64,000 nt of DNA from Diaporthe sp. PMI_573 (GCA_021399435.1 JAJTUP010000009.1:1178001-1242000), one strand, 5' to 3'. Positions 10,532 to 22,111 are shown, counted from the first letter of the stretch. Notes: generated from the letters alone by a model not told the origin. A program made the numbers and translations.

Positions 10532-13217
10532 CTAGGCACCCTGGGTACACGAGCGGCACGCGTGGAGCTTGCAATGGTAGCACTCGAAAATGATGTAGAA
10601 GGGCCCCGAGTGGCAGAGGTTGCAGTGCCACACAATCAGCGTGTTATCCGATTTCGTCACCCGGAAAGAGTGCGCGCAGTTGTTCACGCCTGACACCCGC
10701 AGGCGATCTTTCAGGCGGCGTGTATTCTCGTGTTCTGGCTCTTCCATTTCAAGTTTCTCCTTGGCGGCCTTCTCGGCCTCCCTGGCCTTCGACCGCGCCA
10801 CTGCTGCGGCCTCGTACTCCTCGCGCTGCTTTTTATCCTCCCCAGGCTGCTCAACAGATTGTGGCATCTCGGATCGCTCGTCGTAGTCCGCCTTATGCGC
10901 AGCGTGGCGCTCGCAGAAATTGGGTTCAAACCTTGGCAACTGACAGCCCCTGATTGTACAGCGGTGAAGAGGGCACATGTATGGGAAAGGCGCTTTCTCC
11001 GACCGCGAAGCCCGCGCGAGACATTCGCTGTTCGCTCTGCATTTCCCGTGGAAGGGGCAGTAACGATCTATCGGATCCCGCGGTTTCATGCAGAAAAGAT
11101 CGTTTTTGTTCCTAGGAGCCTGACATGTGTGATCTTGACAGTAAGTCGAGTAAATCCTCACGTTTCTGACTATGTCGTAGACGAGTCTTCGGTTACAGTC
11201 GACTATACCACATTTACGACTGGTAATCAACCTAGCGGCTTGCCCCTCGTCGGTGCCAGTCGGCAAATCTTCTTCATGACCATTGGCTCTGTGTGCGTCT
11301 TCGTCATGTTCATAAAGTTGAGGTCGATCGTCAACAGGGTCATTTTGAGTTGTGTCTTTGTTCCGGGTGCGCTCTTCCTCAGGGCCGCCGGACATGGTCG
11401 CAGAACTCGACTGTCCTGGGCGGAGACTGCCTGCGCTCTTCCATCTAGAAAACAGCTCGTCAAGCTTGTCCGGTGGCAGCTGGCGAAACTTTTCCCGCTG
11501 GTCTTGGTCAAGCTGAGCGAGCATGGCCCTGATGGCTCGGTCTTGCAGCATGTCTGTGTTGAAAGGCACTGGCTCCGCGTTTTGAAGAAAAGGTTCCACG
11601 TCAAGTCCAAAGTCACCTTCGATTACAGAGCTCGATTCCGGAAGCTCTTCGCTGCCTGCTTCGCTTCCGACGTTGCTAATTTGCTCCTCCTCTGGATTGA
11701 TCTCCAAGTCGCCGTCCCGATAGTCCTCCGTACCATCATTCTGTTCACTTTCATCGTCACTAATCTGTGGCAAAACAAAGAGTGCCAAATGCTCCAGGTG
11801 CTTCCCCACATGAGACTCATACATGCGGCTGTTCTTGATGTCGAAGGTGAGACAAAGAGGGCATTTGCCTTCAGCACAGGCGAGGTCAGCCTTACTGCTG
11901 AGAGACACTAAGTCCTCGACTCTCTCGGTTGAGACTTGAGCCTTGTGCTTTTCAAGTGTGTGAATACGGGAATCGTTGGCAGTCTGAAAGCCCAAGATGC
12001 AGTCGAATGGGCAGGTCCATGTCCTCCAGTGCTCTTTGAACATATGACGGACCCATTCTTGACGCTTTTGAAAATCTTGGCTCGCTGTGGTACAATCCTT
12101 TTCGAGGCAAACATATGGGTGCAGATCTCGATACACGTGCTTTCTGATTGGCAAGACAGTTGAGTCATTGTACCCGACAGGGAAATGATATAGAAAGACA
12201 CTTACTTCCAGTCCAGTCTGGCCTTCCAATCACTTTCAGCATCAACTGAGATAAGCATATGGCAGAAAGGACAGAGGAAAGGACCAGTTTCATATCCAGA
12301 GGGAATGGGTGGAATACGAGGCACTCCCTGATCTGCACAGGTGGTGGCGTATGAAATTGTCGAATTGTCCGAGTAGGTATCTTCAGTATCCTCCAGTGCC
12401 GTGGGAGCATCGTCTCTGGAGTCGTGAGGCACAGACGATGCGATGGTAGTCCCCTTGCCTTTGCTCCCATTATCATCATCATCACTATTTAGTCCTTCTT
12501 GTAGCCGAAGATGGTGCTCCTCTCTGTACCTCAAGTATTGGCGCCGTTGAGTGAGCGCCTTACCGAGTCGATCGCTGATAACAGGGTGTATATTCGGGAA
12601 CTTATGCTGAACATGCTCGATATCCCACTGGGAAGGACACGGGATGACGCCTGCTCTGGATCTGAACTGGTCATATGGCGCTGGGTTTCTGATTGTAATT
12701 GCGAGCCTCATCAAGCAGTCTAGAACCTCTTCGATCTGTGAGAGAATTCTCTTCAGGCCGACGTCGTCGGAAGATCCGTCGCTTTCATTGCTGCAGAAAT
12801 AATCAGCCAATTCTTCATCGGTAGAGTCTTCCGCGTCTTCTTCATCGTCCTGCTCAACTGCATCCTTTTGGGCAATGTTTTGGGCTGCGACATATTAGCT
12901 TGAAACAGAGGTCATTGCTGCTGATAAGTTTGTCTTGATCACTTACCTTCTTTCACGTAAAGTTCCAGATTCTCCAGTAGAAATAAAACAGTTTTACGAA
13001 TCGACGATGCATCCCGAAGTCGATAAGACAAGGATCGAGTCCCAGTGACACGATGTGCTTCCAGACAGCCTGACCACAGTTTGAATTTGGAAAGGAGAGA
13101 TCGTGAGGTCGCAGATTCGGTTGGATGACTTGAATCTTCTGCTAATTCCCCAGACAATCTCTCCAAAGCTGACATTGACGTTCGCACAAGGGAAGGAATC
13201 CGTTCGAATTGTTCCAT
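10532..13217 (-). CDS. AcuF-type C2H2 zinc-finger / Cys-rich protein
   Basis: Three exons on the minus strand (13217-12947, 12884-12206, 12143-10532) join in frame to 853 aa. The introns are 62 bp each, with GTAAGT donors and CAG acceptors. The ATG at 13217 gives a full-length N-terminus of the fungal helical domain (WSGCLEAHR, SYRLRDASSIR) usually found ahead of the C2H2 module annotated as oxidoreductase AcuF-like. Residues about 295-440 hold the fingers: FLCPFCHM, PYVCLEKDC, HMFKEHW, CPFDC, CPLC, HVGKHLEHLALF. An acidic linker follows. Then comes a Cys/His array of C-x2-H-x2-C pattern (YCQDHTC, YCPFHGKC, MCPLHRC, FCERH) and a C-terminal C-x2-C ribbon (CNLC, CYHC, CRSC). It probably binds nucleic acid or protein through zinc, but the target is unknown. 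It is divergent from, and shares a promoter with, the gene at 13565. Confidence 0.82.
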
Positions 13218-13564
13218 ATTGGCAGTCAAGCAGATCTGGAGTACATGATAGCATCAACGATGTGCTGATTGAGCTGGCGCACCTGACTCCCCATAATGAA
13301 ATAATTTTTGCTGAAACTAATCCGGCAGCCGTACTGAAGTCTGGAAGTGATTGGTGCCCTCTTCGGTGACCAGTGGCATGCAGTCAGCATGGGCCCACCT
13401 CGGCAAGGCCTTTCGTCAGGCAATCGAGCAACGATAGAGGGGCATCAGATAGGAAGTCTTCTCGGCGCACCAGTCGAATCTTCATAACTGCCCTTTTTTG
13501 CTTTGCTCGTCACAAAAATGTTTCACGCCCCACAATAGAGACGCACTACCAGGACGAGCCGAGG
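13218..13564. promoter_or_regulatory. Shared bidirectional promoter of the C2H2 / DUF7580-like pair
   Basis: 347 bp separate the two divergent start codons (13217 on minus, 13565 on plus). No third gene fits here, so both promoters must overlap in this interval. No TATA box stands out on either strand. Confidence 0.55.
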
Positions 13565-15394
13565 ATGGAAGTCGCCGGCTTGGTTCTAGGGGTCATCCCT
13601 TTGGTAATCAAGGCCTTAGACACTTATAAGACGATTCTGTCATCGACAAAGAGCGCACAAAGAGACCTAGGAGACATGATAAACATACTCAGAGCCGAGC
13701 AGCAAATCCTCCAGAACACGTGTCAGATCCTGCTCAAAGACATAGTTCCAAATTCCGAGCTTGACGCTATAACAGCAGACCCTTTCGGTCCAGCGTGGAA
13801 GAGATATGACATGGAAATCAATATGCGTCTATATCGATCCTCATCAGTATTTGAACACACTGTCACGGGAATGAAGAAAGCTGTAGACGAGCTCCAGCAA
13901 AAGCTGGCGGTTACCGAAAATGGAGGGGTGAGAGCTTCGTCGAATGGAAGTATACTTTGGCTCGACTAATATGTATACGTTTCGCAGACCATGTTTGACA
14001 ATCGCCGCTCCCTACTTGAAGCACTGAAACGCAACGCCCGTGAAGCTTCTTTCGCAATGTCTTTCACCCTGAGGAAGAAAGACTACCTGAGCATTCTCGA
14101 AAGAATCAAGACTGGAAACACGACTCTTCAAAACCTCGCCTCTCAAAACAGAGATTTAGAGCCCATGAGACGCTCAGGATCACAGTTCAAGCTCGCCCGC
14201 ATAGTTCGTGAATTGTCTAACGGAATATTCACAGCCTTCCAGAACGTCTTTGATTGCAGCTGTAACTCTCATGACCTTGGACTCGAAATTGCACCAAGGA
14301 AAGTTATGATGTCACCTGATCAAGGACAAGATAGGGTTGCGAAATCACTCCAGTTTGATATAGTGGTCAACATGGATAACCAGATCCAAAAACAACGCTG
14401 GGACAGAGTCCGAGTTCGTCTGGCGGATAACGATCTCCCGCTTGGTCCAATCAAGCCACTCTCGCCACCAAGTACGCCTTCCTCACCGCAGAGGTCCAAA
14501 TCGCCGCGAAGAGTCAAGTTCGCCTCAATCATCCCCGGTCATGTGTCGGACATAAATATTCTTACTGTCCCGGGTGACGGGAATACACGTTCTCAGCTTC
14601 CTGCCTCAAAATCAGGAACACCTTTGGTTCCGCCGATCCCAATCAAGAGTCTGTGCCGTTTACTTCAGAAGGGCAAGAAAACCACTACTGAATGCTACGG
14701 CTCGATCTCCGACACGTCGAGGAAATTCAATCTATTCGCACAGCGCTGTTATCCTGAAACCTTCATTGCTGTGCAACTTCGGAAGGTTCTAGAAGAGCAG
14801 GAACATTGCAGCACGCCGGTGTTCAATTATCCAGAAAGGCTCAAAGTGGCATTGGCATTGTCTTACAGCGTGTTTCATCATTACAACACCCCGTGGCTCG
14901 CGAAGTTGATGACGGCGGATGATGTTTTGTTGTTCCGCGAGAGGTCGGCACAGAATACATATGTTCCAGGTTACCTGGATAAGCCGCTGTTAACAAAACA
15001 ACTGTCAACGCGCGCGGCAGGTGCTTGTGCAACTTCGACTTCTACATGTTGTACTGCGGATTTTGTAACCACCAGACGAATCAACTGGACACTCTTGTCA
15101 CTGGGATTCCTTCTAGTGCAAATTATCATGGGAAGCACTGTCGACGAACTGGAAATCACGAGTGACACAGACCTTGACGATTTGTTAGAGAAACAGGCGA
15201 AGGCTTCTGAGATCAGTGAAGGTAGATATGTACTGACGAATGGTGGGCCAAACTATGCAGCAGCGGCACAGTGGTGTCTTAACAACTTCTTGAACGGGGC
15301 CAGCTTGGAAGACGAGGACTTCTGCCGTGAATTCCACGGAGAAGTCATTGACCGACTGGAGACAGATTTGAAGCACCAGTCCATCAAATTCTGA
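13565..15394 (+). CDS. DUF7580-like protein with helical N-terminal domain and degenerate kinase-like C-terminus
   Basis: Two exons, 13565-13927 and 13988-15394. The 60-bp intron has a GTGAGA donor, a CTAAT branch site and a CGCAG acceptor, and the product is 589 aa. The ATG at 13565 begins MEVAGLVLGVIPLVIKALDTY, the hallmark of a large fungal family with a hydrophobic N-terminal helix and a helical bundle. Residues about 130-300 are helical; 300-380 are a Ser/Pro/Lys-rich linker. The C-terminal part shows the features I associate with DUF7580: ALALSYSVFHHYNTPWL (the TPWL motif), then LLSLGFLLVQIIMG, which resembles the C-lobe helix of a degenerate protein kinase, and a final WCLNNFL helix. 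Kinase catalytic residues (HRD, DFG) are absent. Members occur near fungal NLR-like and incompatibility genes (family knowledge), so a role in signalling or self/non-self response is possible but inferred. Confidence 0.75.
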
Positions 15395-15928
15395 ATCTCA
15401 TACCGCCCTCAAAGATGAGCAGACCGACAGAATGGACAGACAGAAACAAAACAAAACAACGTCTTCATGTACTCAGTGTGTTGGCCAATAGCTAGCTTCC
15501 ATAGTGCTAAGTCAGCAGCAGACTGTACCTACACCCAACGCTTCGGCACGTCCACGGTGCAGTCAACCAACCAAGCAACCTACACAACACCAAACAGATC
15601 ATCTGCACGTACGTGAAGATAGCCAACCGACAAAGTGTGACCCATGTGTAATATACAAGTCCAACTCATGTTTTGGCCATGTCATGTGTATGAAAAGGTA
15701 GTTATCTTTCCTCAGTGCATCAATATTGTGAACATGAAGCATAGTTTGTATCATAAGCCATCTATAGAACCTTCTCATGCAGAAATGCGCTAAATGGGCC
15801 ACTGTGAGTATGCCAAATACTATCGTCGCGACCACCTCAGACCAGATTGGACAGCTGTCTATAGCAGAATATTTCTGAGAAGTCGGTAGTCCTCCTCAAG
15901 ACACTGTTCTAGAATGACCTACGTAAGT
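15395..15928. other. 3' intergenic region between convergent genes
   Basis: Holds the 3' UTRs of the DUF7580-like gene and the MFS transporter. AT-rich; no gene seen. Confidence 0.5.
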
Positions 15929-17655
15929 TCAACTTACAGCAGTCTCATATCGACTTCTTGCTCTGATGGTCTTTCCGAACTTATATAACGACCACGGTAC
16001 CGGGAGCAAAGCCACCGCAATAAAACCCAATAGACTAGTGGCCCACCCGACCCCTAGGTTCTGGTACATCTGAATTGTAAACAAGGGAAAGGCGCCGGCC
16101 AGCCCGTACCTCGCCAGACTGTTGGCGCTCATAGCACTGGCCACCGTACTGCCGTGGTAGGTGTCCACGAGGTACTGCGTGGTCGACACAAACAGGCAGA
16201 TATTCCCCCACGCAAAAGGCATGATCGCCACGGCAGGGCTCGCCCACGAGATGCCAGGTCTCGCGGTCCAGCCGAACCAAAAAATGCCCACTGGTGCCAA
16301 CAAGCTACCGATCATCGCCGGGAAGAGTCGGTACTCGGGCGGGACCTGGTGAGGAGGGTGGCGGGCCACCTGCGGCCTGTAGAAGCAAATATCGCAGACA
16401 ACAATGGTGACGAAGCCGATGAGGCAGCCGACGATTATGCTGATATAGACGAGTCCCACCTCTTCCGGCCCGAAGTGGTATATCCCCCGGAAGACGAAAG
16501 GCACTGAGGCGAAGAAGCAAAAGAGGGTGGCGAATTCGCAGGCAGCGTAGAGGCAGATGAAGGCGACGATGGGTTCCGTTAGGAGCATGTGGACCGGCCG
16601 GATCAGGGCGACGGTGACGAACATCTTGATCTGGGCCCGGAGTGGCGGAGACGGAGGCAGGGGAAGTTTGAGCTTCTTTGCTCTTCTGCGAAGCAGGACC
16701 GGGGCATACGTCTCGCGGCCCCAGACAACGCATACTATCATGGCTTCTATGAAGAAGAACAGCATGGTCCATTGGGTCCATCGCCATCCCTTCCTGTTCA
16801 CAATGAAAGCACCCATCAAGGGCCTAATTTTCTCAAGTCAGTAAAATGGTAAGACCATCAAAGACAAACGAAGCCGGGGAGGGGGTTACCCACGCCACAC
16901 CAGGGCCAAGAAATGGCGTCAGCACAAACAAAGCCGACGGCAGACCCCTCTCCCTCGGGTGGAACACATCGTTAAGCATGCCAGCGGACACGGCTAGGGA
17001 CGGCGCAAAGAAGAACCCAGACAGGAATCGCAGCACGCACAGCCCTGCAAAGTCGTGGACCAGGCCGCAGCCCAGCGTGAACAGGGCGCCCATCGAGCAC
17101 AGGACCGTGTAGATGTGATACCGGCCGATCGTCTCGGAAAGAGGCCCGCCGAGCACGGGGCCGAGGGCCAGGGCGAAGACGTACAGGGACAACGGTGCTA
17201 GGGACGCCGTCACGCCCACGCCGAATTCCTCCTGGAGCTGTGTCGTTGCGGGTGACATTATCGAGGTCCCGATTGATCTGTAGGTACGGTGATGTTAGAC
17301 ATGCATGTGTATTTGTGTCTGCCTCTAGTCCCAAGAATTATCGACCGGCGGAATCTCGTCCGTATACTTACGCCAGGAAGCCAAAAGAAGCACACATGGC
17401 AACTTGCTGCCACTTCTTAGCCGTGGGCCAGTTGTATGGATTCTCGGGATCCTTCTCCCAGTCTGATACCTCCGGGTCAGACCCGGGCGACTTCTCGTTC
17501 TGGGCAATGCCCCCGTTCTCCATCCTCTCCACGGCGAAGTCATTATCTGCGCCGGACCCAGAGACCGTATTTTCGTCGTCCGGCAATGATGACGCTCCGG
17601 AGGAGGCACCGCCGTTAGCTTTGTCTGGCTCGCGTCTCGTGATAGTGTCGTCCAT
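15929..17655 (-). CDS. MFS transporter, DHA1 drug:H+ antiporter type
   Basis: Three exons on minus (17655-17372, 17277-16894, 16823-15929) give 520 aa. Intron 1 has GTAAGT/CTACAG; intron 2 uses a GTGGGT donor that restores the family sequence FLGPGVAPLMGAF. The cytosolic N-terminus is acidic and carries DWEKDPENPYNWP, typical of fungal DHA1 transporters. About 12 hydrophobic segments follow in two halves around a basic loop (RRRAKKLKLPLPPSPP). The motif after the fourth helix region, FLSGFFFAPSLAVSAGML, and KGWRWTQW fit the polyamine/drug exporter branch. It probably exports toxic or secondary compounds across the plasma membrane; the substrate cannot be told. The stop codon overlaps a perfect GTAAGT, so a further small 3' exon is possible. 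A TATATAG lies about 110 bp upstream. Confidence 0.88.
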
Positions 17656-18470
17656 CCTTGGCCACAGAGAACATAAAAGTCGAGCAATTAGTAGTGACTC
17701 AAAGAAGCAAGGACGACTTTCCCTGGCGATGCAGATTTGCGATGCAGACTTGCAACTCTATCTATATATGCGTGTAGCGGATCCCAACTCGCATGGGGAA
17801 GTGGGTACCGGTATTATTTGATATACACCTGTCAGAACCGCCTCGCTTGATTTATGATCAGATCGCTAGTGGGATCCATCGTCTAGCGGATCCAATCATA
17901 GGCTGACCGAGCTCCTGGAACCCCTTTGGCAAATCGAAGTGCCAGGTACCCTCAGAAACTAGGCTCGTTCGAGACAGTGGCCTGTTGGTAGGGCATGTCG
18001 TAGGATTGGAATATGTAGAGCCCGGAGCACGAATATGCACCCCCCCCCGGCAACCCCCCGGGCTTAGTATATCGACAAGGGCTGAATAAGTCGATGAGAT
18101 CTGCGAGAAAATAGTGTGGGTGTTCAGTAATCAGGCCACATGTCGGTTATCAACCGCGGCCCGAAAAGTGAGCTCTACCTCTTCGGGAATTGCGTCAACG
18201 GGAAGGAGGCTATTACAGGCGGGCTTCTGCGCCTTTCACGAGACCTTGACTAGTAGGGTCACACCGATATCGCGGTTCTCGGGTGACTTGAAACTAGAGA
18301 GACCTTCGCAAATGTTTCTCGCTTATTTCAAGAGGGGCTTCCCGGTCGCAAAGGATTCCAATTGATTCATAATCAAAGTGAGAGGTACTCGGTACTATAC
18401 AACTAACCCCCCTTTATCGCTGTGGATCTCTTTTATTGGACATGATCCGTCGCTAGGATATCCAGCTCCA
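17656..18470. other. Intergenic region
   Basis: Contains the transporter promoter and, to its right, the 3' flank of the next minus-strand gene. A homopolymeric C run lies near 18040. No coding signal recognised. Confidence 0.45.
17762..17770 (-). promoter_or_regulatory. TATA-like box of the MFS transporter
   Basis: On the minus strand this reads CATATATAGA, about 107 bp upstream of the transporter ATG, a normal spacing for a fungal core promoter. Confidence 0.5.
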
Positions 18471-20207
18471 TCAAGACTTCGAGCAGCAGCAAGTCAGACT
18501 CCGCATGGCGCCTACTAGCCCCGGGGGGTGGACCGTTCCAACCAGGTCCTCGCGAGGCTTCTCGTCTTGGGCATCGTCATATCCAAGTAGGTTCAATTTC
18601 TCCTGATCAAAGGAAGGCCTGGTGTGGTACAATGGCAGCAAGGGCTGTGGCTGTGTGCCGGATCTGAGGAGCATCCTCGCCCATCTCTGCCACCACCTCG
18701 TGACATGACCCGGTGTGTCAGAAGGGAGCGCAAAGTCGTCATCATCGCCGTACATGTCCATCTCCTCAACGCTGAAACTGGCCATGGCATCCATCCTGGC
18801 CGCCGTCCTGCTCCTCTCGACATAGGAAGCTGCTTGGCCTGAGTGAAATTCGCGGCACCGCCTGATATTCAGACGGAAGGTATCGAGGTCGATAAGGTAG
18901 TGCGAGGCTCCGCTCGGTTCAGTCACGATGATCTGGGGTCCGAGATTCGTATCATCTGGCCCATCCCAGAATTGCCAGCTGCATCTCGGCAGCGCTCTGG
19001 GGCCTCTTGGAGGCCTGCGGCGGACTGGACCAGCCCGAAAGTTTCCTTGAGGTCGAAATCTCTGGCGACCCTGGGAATTCCTCAAATTATGAATAACACC
19101 CCTCTTTCTTCGTGCACAGTCTGCCGCCAGCTCCTAGAGCGGCTGTTGTGGTGGTGCCGTCTGCTGCGCGTCGGCACGAGACCTGTACCACACGTCCAGC
19201 GTCGAAGTGTCGCAGATGAACTCCTTGCGCGCCGTGGCCAGTAGCCAGCGATGCGAGTCTTCTCCGTTCGTCGCAAGGTCTGGGTCGACACTATCGGGAA
19301 AGGCTGCGGCATCGCGTCGTGTGAATCCTGCTAGGTACTTCGCGATCCTCGGCGGCAGTATCGCCCGGTCGATCTGGCTCCAGCCTGATCCCGGGTTGCT
19401 GATGGTCATGATTCCACACTCATTGCTATCTATGGCGTTGGCATTCCTGCTCTTTTGGATGCATGTCGGGAAGTCCTCGAACAGCTGAGAGATTCCTTCC
19501 CGTTCTGCCTCATCTGTGTCCGCATTCTTTTCCATATCCTCGTCCTCGCTGCTTTCCGATGCGTTTGCGCTCGAATCCCCTGTATAGGAGAAAGATTGCG
19601 GACCCCTCTTGTTCTCCTTGTTTCTATCGTCCTCCTTGTTTATGTCGTTCTTGTTTTTGTCGGTCTCCTTGCTTGTGTCAGCCACATTGCTGGGACCACC
19701 TTGGTTACTTGGTGAACGGTGTGGTTTGGCCCGAGGCCTGAACGAGCGAGTAATGGGCCGTGGCGAAAAGGAAGGCTGCACTATCTGGCGAGTTTGGCGA
19801 TGACCGAAGCCGGGAGTCGCAGCGGCACCAGCGTCGGCGTGTGCGGCGCCATGGGAGTTTCCGAGCACGAGCTTTTCTGTCGGTTGATTTTGTTGGCCCA
19901 CTGCACTCTGCCCTCCTGAATTTCCAACGTGGTTCAGGGCCGCGTCGGCGGCATACATAGCCTGAAGGCGCTTGTGAACTTCGTCAACGTGGTCCATCCA
20001 CCTGTCATCGGCATCCGCCTCCTCGAAGATTTGTGGTTTTCTGTTCCAGTCCTTCTCATTTCGGAGTATGATAGTCTCGTTTATACGTCCCAGGATCTCA
20101 ACTCTCCTCGACCAATGGGGTAACCTCTGTGAATCCTCTTCTGGCCTTGGCTGGACAGGTTGGTGCCGCATTAGAGCCTCTTTGAGGCGGCGGAAGTCTT
20201 CAGTCAT
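18471..20207 (-). CDS. Hypothetical protein frame interrupted by one in-frame TAG
   Basis: From the ATG at 20207 a frame of 357 codons runs to a TAG at 19136-19134. The same frame then stays open for a further 220 codons to a stop at 18471. The first part is hydrophilic: a helical N-terminus (MTEDFRRLKEALMRHQ), a basic Pro/Arg stretch, a Lys/Asn/Asp-rich low-complexity run around residues 195-240, then a globular segment with WSQIDRAILPPRIAKYLAGF and HRWLLATARKEFICD. The second part also looks coding (HYLIDLDTFRLNIRRCREF, RWWQRWARMLL). Explanations: a nonsense allele; a 57-nt in-frame intron at 19177-19121 (weak GTGCCG donor, GGCAG acceptor) removing the stop; readthrough; or a sequencing error. 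No known domain. The safest minimum CDS is 20207-19134. Confidence 0.5.
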
Positions 20208-20639
20208 ATTGATGCTTGTAATGGGAGCCACGGGGTCCGGGCAGCACGCATTGATTGCTGGCCCAGGCTGCCTTTGTGGGAAGAACAGGCTATACGAGGT
20301 TCGGGGGGCTCTCAAGCCACGTGTGTGCAGGGCGAGTCCAGTCGCCGTTTCCTAATCGTAATGATCACAGACCAACGAGTGTCAATGTATGGGGCAAGCG
20401 AGTGAACAAACGATGCTCGGTGATGAAACACTCAAGTGGAATAAGCGAATGATGGTCAGGGAACCTACAGACTCTCCGAACGAGCGACGGTCGGGAAAAG
20501 GATGCAGATAACTTTTGGGGCGAGGCGTTGGACTGATACGGTCACCAGAATGTGCTTGGGAAAGAAGGACCGGGTCGGTCACTAGAGGGCGACGGCTGGA
20601 CGCCAGAACCCTCTTTCAGACACCAACTCGAGTTCAGAA
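20208..20639. other. Intergenic region
   Basis: Probably the 5' region of the TAG-split gene. The frame does extend upstream through a TTG at 20315 but without an ATG. Nothing else recognised. Confidence 0.4.
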
Positions 20640-20984
20640 TTAGAAGACGCCTCCGGCACATCGAGGTACCATGGTAGTGCCTGCAATTACGGGACGAGCG
20701 AGATATTCCAGCCGGTTCTCGTCGTCCTCACATGACCTCCAGTGAATCACATTGACAGCGTCGTTCTTAGCGGGGCACAGGAAAGTCTGGAATGGTACAT
20801 GGTCATACAGTCCGGCCCGCTGCTGATTTCCAGCAGCCACTCTATATATCGTTCCGAGCAGACAGCGGCCAGATCTGGTCGGCAAGGTATCAAGTGCGCT
20901 TTCATCCCGGTCTCCAGAATCGCTCTTGTCAACTTCGATTCTCCAAAGGATTTCTCTGCTGGATTCATCGAGTGAACAAAGTGC
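20640..20984 (-). pseudogene. Coding-like orphan frame, possibly the last exon of a decayed or multi-exon gene
   Basis: An open frame of 115 codons bounded upstream by TGA at 20987-20985, with no ATG before its middle. The translation has gene-like composition, with four Cys and ordered segments such as HVPFQTFLCPAKNDAVNVIHW and YLARPVIAGTTMVPRCAGG. An acceptor-like CAG lies near 20961. I recognise no family. It may be the 3' exon of an unannotated gene, a fragment, or chance. Confidence 0.28.
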
Positions 20985-21415
20985 TCAAGGGCGAGGGACC
21001 ACTGCCCACATGGACCTTTAAAAGGTCGAGTGGCTGCGCCCCAATCGCCCTTGGCCCATTTTTGCTGTGCTCTGTAAGCCTTACTTCTTTCTTTTTGGGA
21101 CCGTCACCACCCGAGTCCGCGAACGCCCATGAAGTCTGCAACTGCGGGCGCGCCGGCCCTGAAGTGGAACCTTGCATAACAACCAGAACGAGCATTACCT
21201 AGACGACCGGCACACGATTGCTTGGGAATCTGATTCACTTTCGAGCCCGCACGCTGGAGCGAATAGCGCCCGGGTGAGCCGCAGCCACTTAGCTCACCAG
21301 CGGACGAGATTAGCCCATGTCTAGTGCCACGCACATCGACTCGAGCTCACTGTCCAGTTTCGTGACCCGGGCGCTTGCCCACATGATCTTCTCCAGACTT
21401 TGGGTTTGCAGCGTC
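20985..21415. other. Intergenic region downstream of RPB7
   Basis: Holds the RPB7 3' UTR. Frames here are short and unconvincing. Confidence 0.4.
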
Positions 21416-22111
21416 TTAGTCTTGTAGAGGTCTGCAGTCGTTGTCAGCAAGTAGTCAAAGATACAACGCGCACATCCAATGTCGTACCCGAGGTAATCCT
21501 CGTTGATGCTGCCAATAGCCCTGATCTCGCCAACTTCGTTCCTGATACCGGCGATCTTGACGCGAACGTGAGAGCCGCTCTCGATAGTCAAGCCTTCGTG
21601 ATCGGTGAACTGGGGCGGTGTCGCATTCGCATCGTACTTGCAGGTCTTGGGCATCAACTAAAACAGAGTCAGCCGAAACCGGCGGGCCCAAACAAAGAGG
21701 TGTGGCCGTCAGGCTCTCGCGGCACGTACGAAGTTCGACACGAACAGCTGCAGCGGGCCAGCCTGGCAGAAGAAGCCGTGAGGATTGACGGAGAACACAA
21801 CAGCATCAACCTTGAGCCTCATTAGCACATGATCGTAGCCATGCGCAGCGGTTTACCCCTACCGTCTCGCCCCTGAACGGAGCCCACACGACAGCGCGAT
21901 AGCCGACCGTGAACTCTGCCAGCCCACTTCCAGGCAGGATGCGCCCCTCGGAGATATCGAACGTGTCCATGATGGTGATGATGAAATAGTTGCCCGCGCA
22001 TGTGCCCTCGACATCCTTCAGCAGCTTGGTGGTGACCAGCTCGTGCATGTTTCGGCCGAAGTAGGAAGGGTGCAGCGTAACATGACGCGTGAGGTTGTGC
22101 AGGAAGAACAT
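21416..22111 (-). CDS. RPB7: RNA polymerase II subunit RPB7
   Basis: Four coding exons on minus: 22111-21863, 21810-21730, 21657-21488 and 21431-21416. Joined they give 171 aa, the same length as yeast Rpb7. The N-terminal half is the Rpb7-type domain (MFFLHNLTRHVTLHPSYFGRN, LVTTKLLKDVEGTCAG, GRILPGSGLAEFTVGYRAVV), and the C-terminal half is the S1/OB-fold (DANATPPQFTD, EVGEIRAIGSINEDYLG). Rpb4/Rpb7 form the stalk of Pol II near the RNA exit and act in initiation and mRNA fate. Introns are short with good CTRAY branch sites (GCTAAT, CTGAC). The last intron (56 bp) leaves a 16-nt terminal coding exon that restores the expected ending DYLGPLQD; unspliced, the frame would run on by about 45 unrelated residues. 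Confidence 0.96.

Noticed and set aside
10730..11911. 393-codon plus-strand frame opposite the C2H2 gene
   Set aside because: The opposite strand carries clear zinc-finger motifs with proper introns; this frame is its shadow.
16154..16507. 117-codon plus-strand frame opposite the MFS gene
   Set aside because: Shadow of transmembrane coding sequence; the charged composition is the expected complement.
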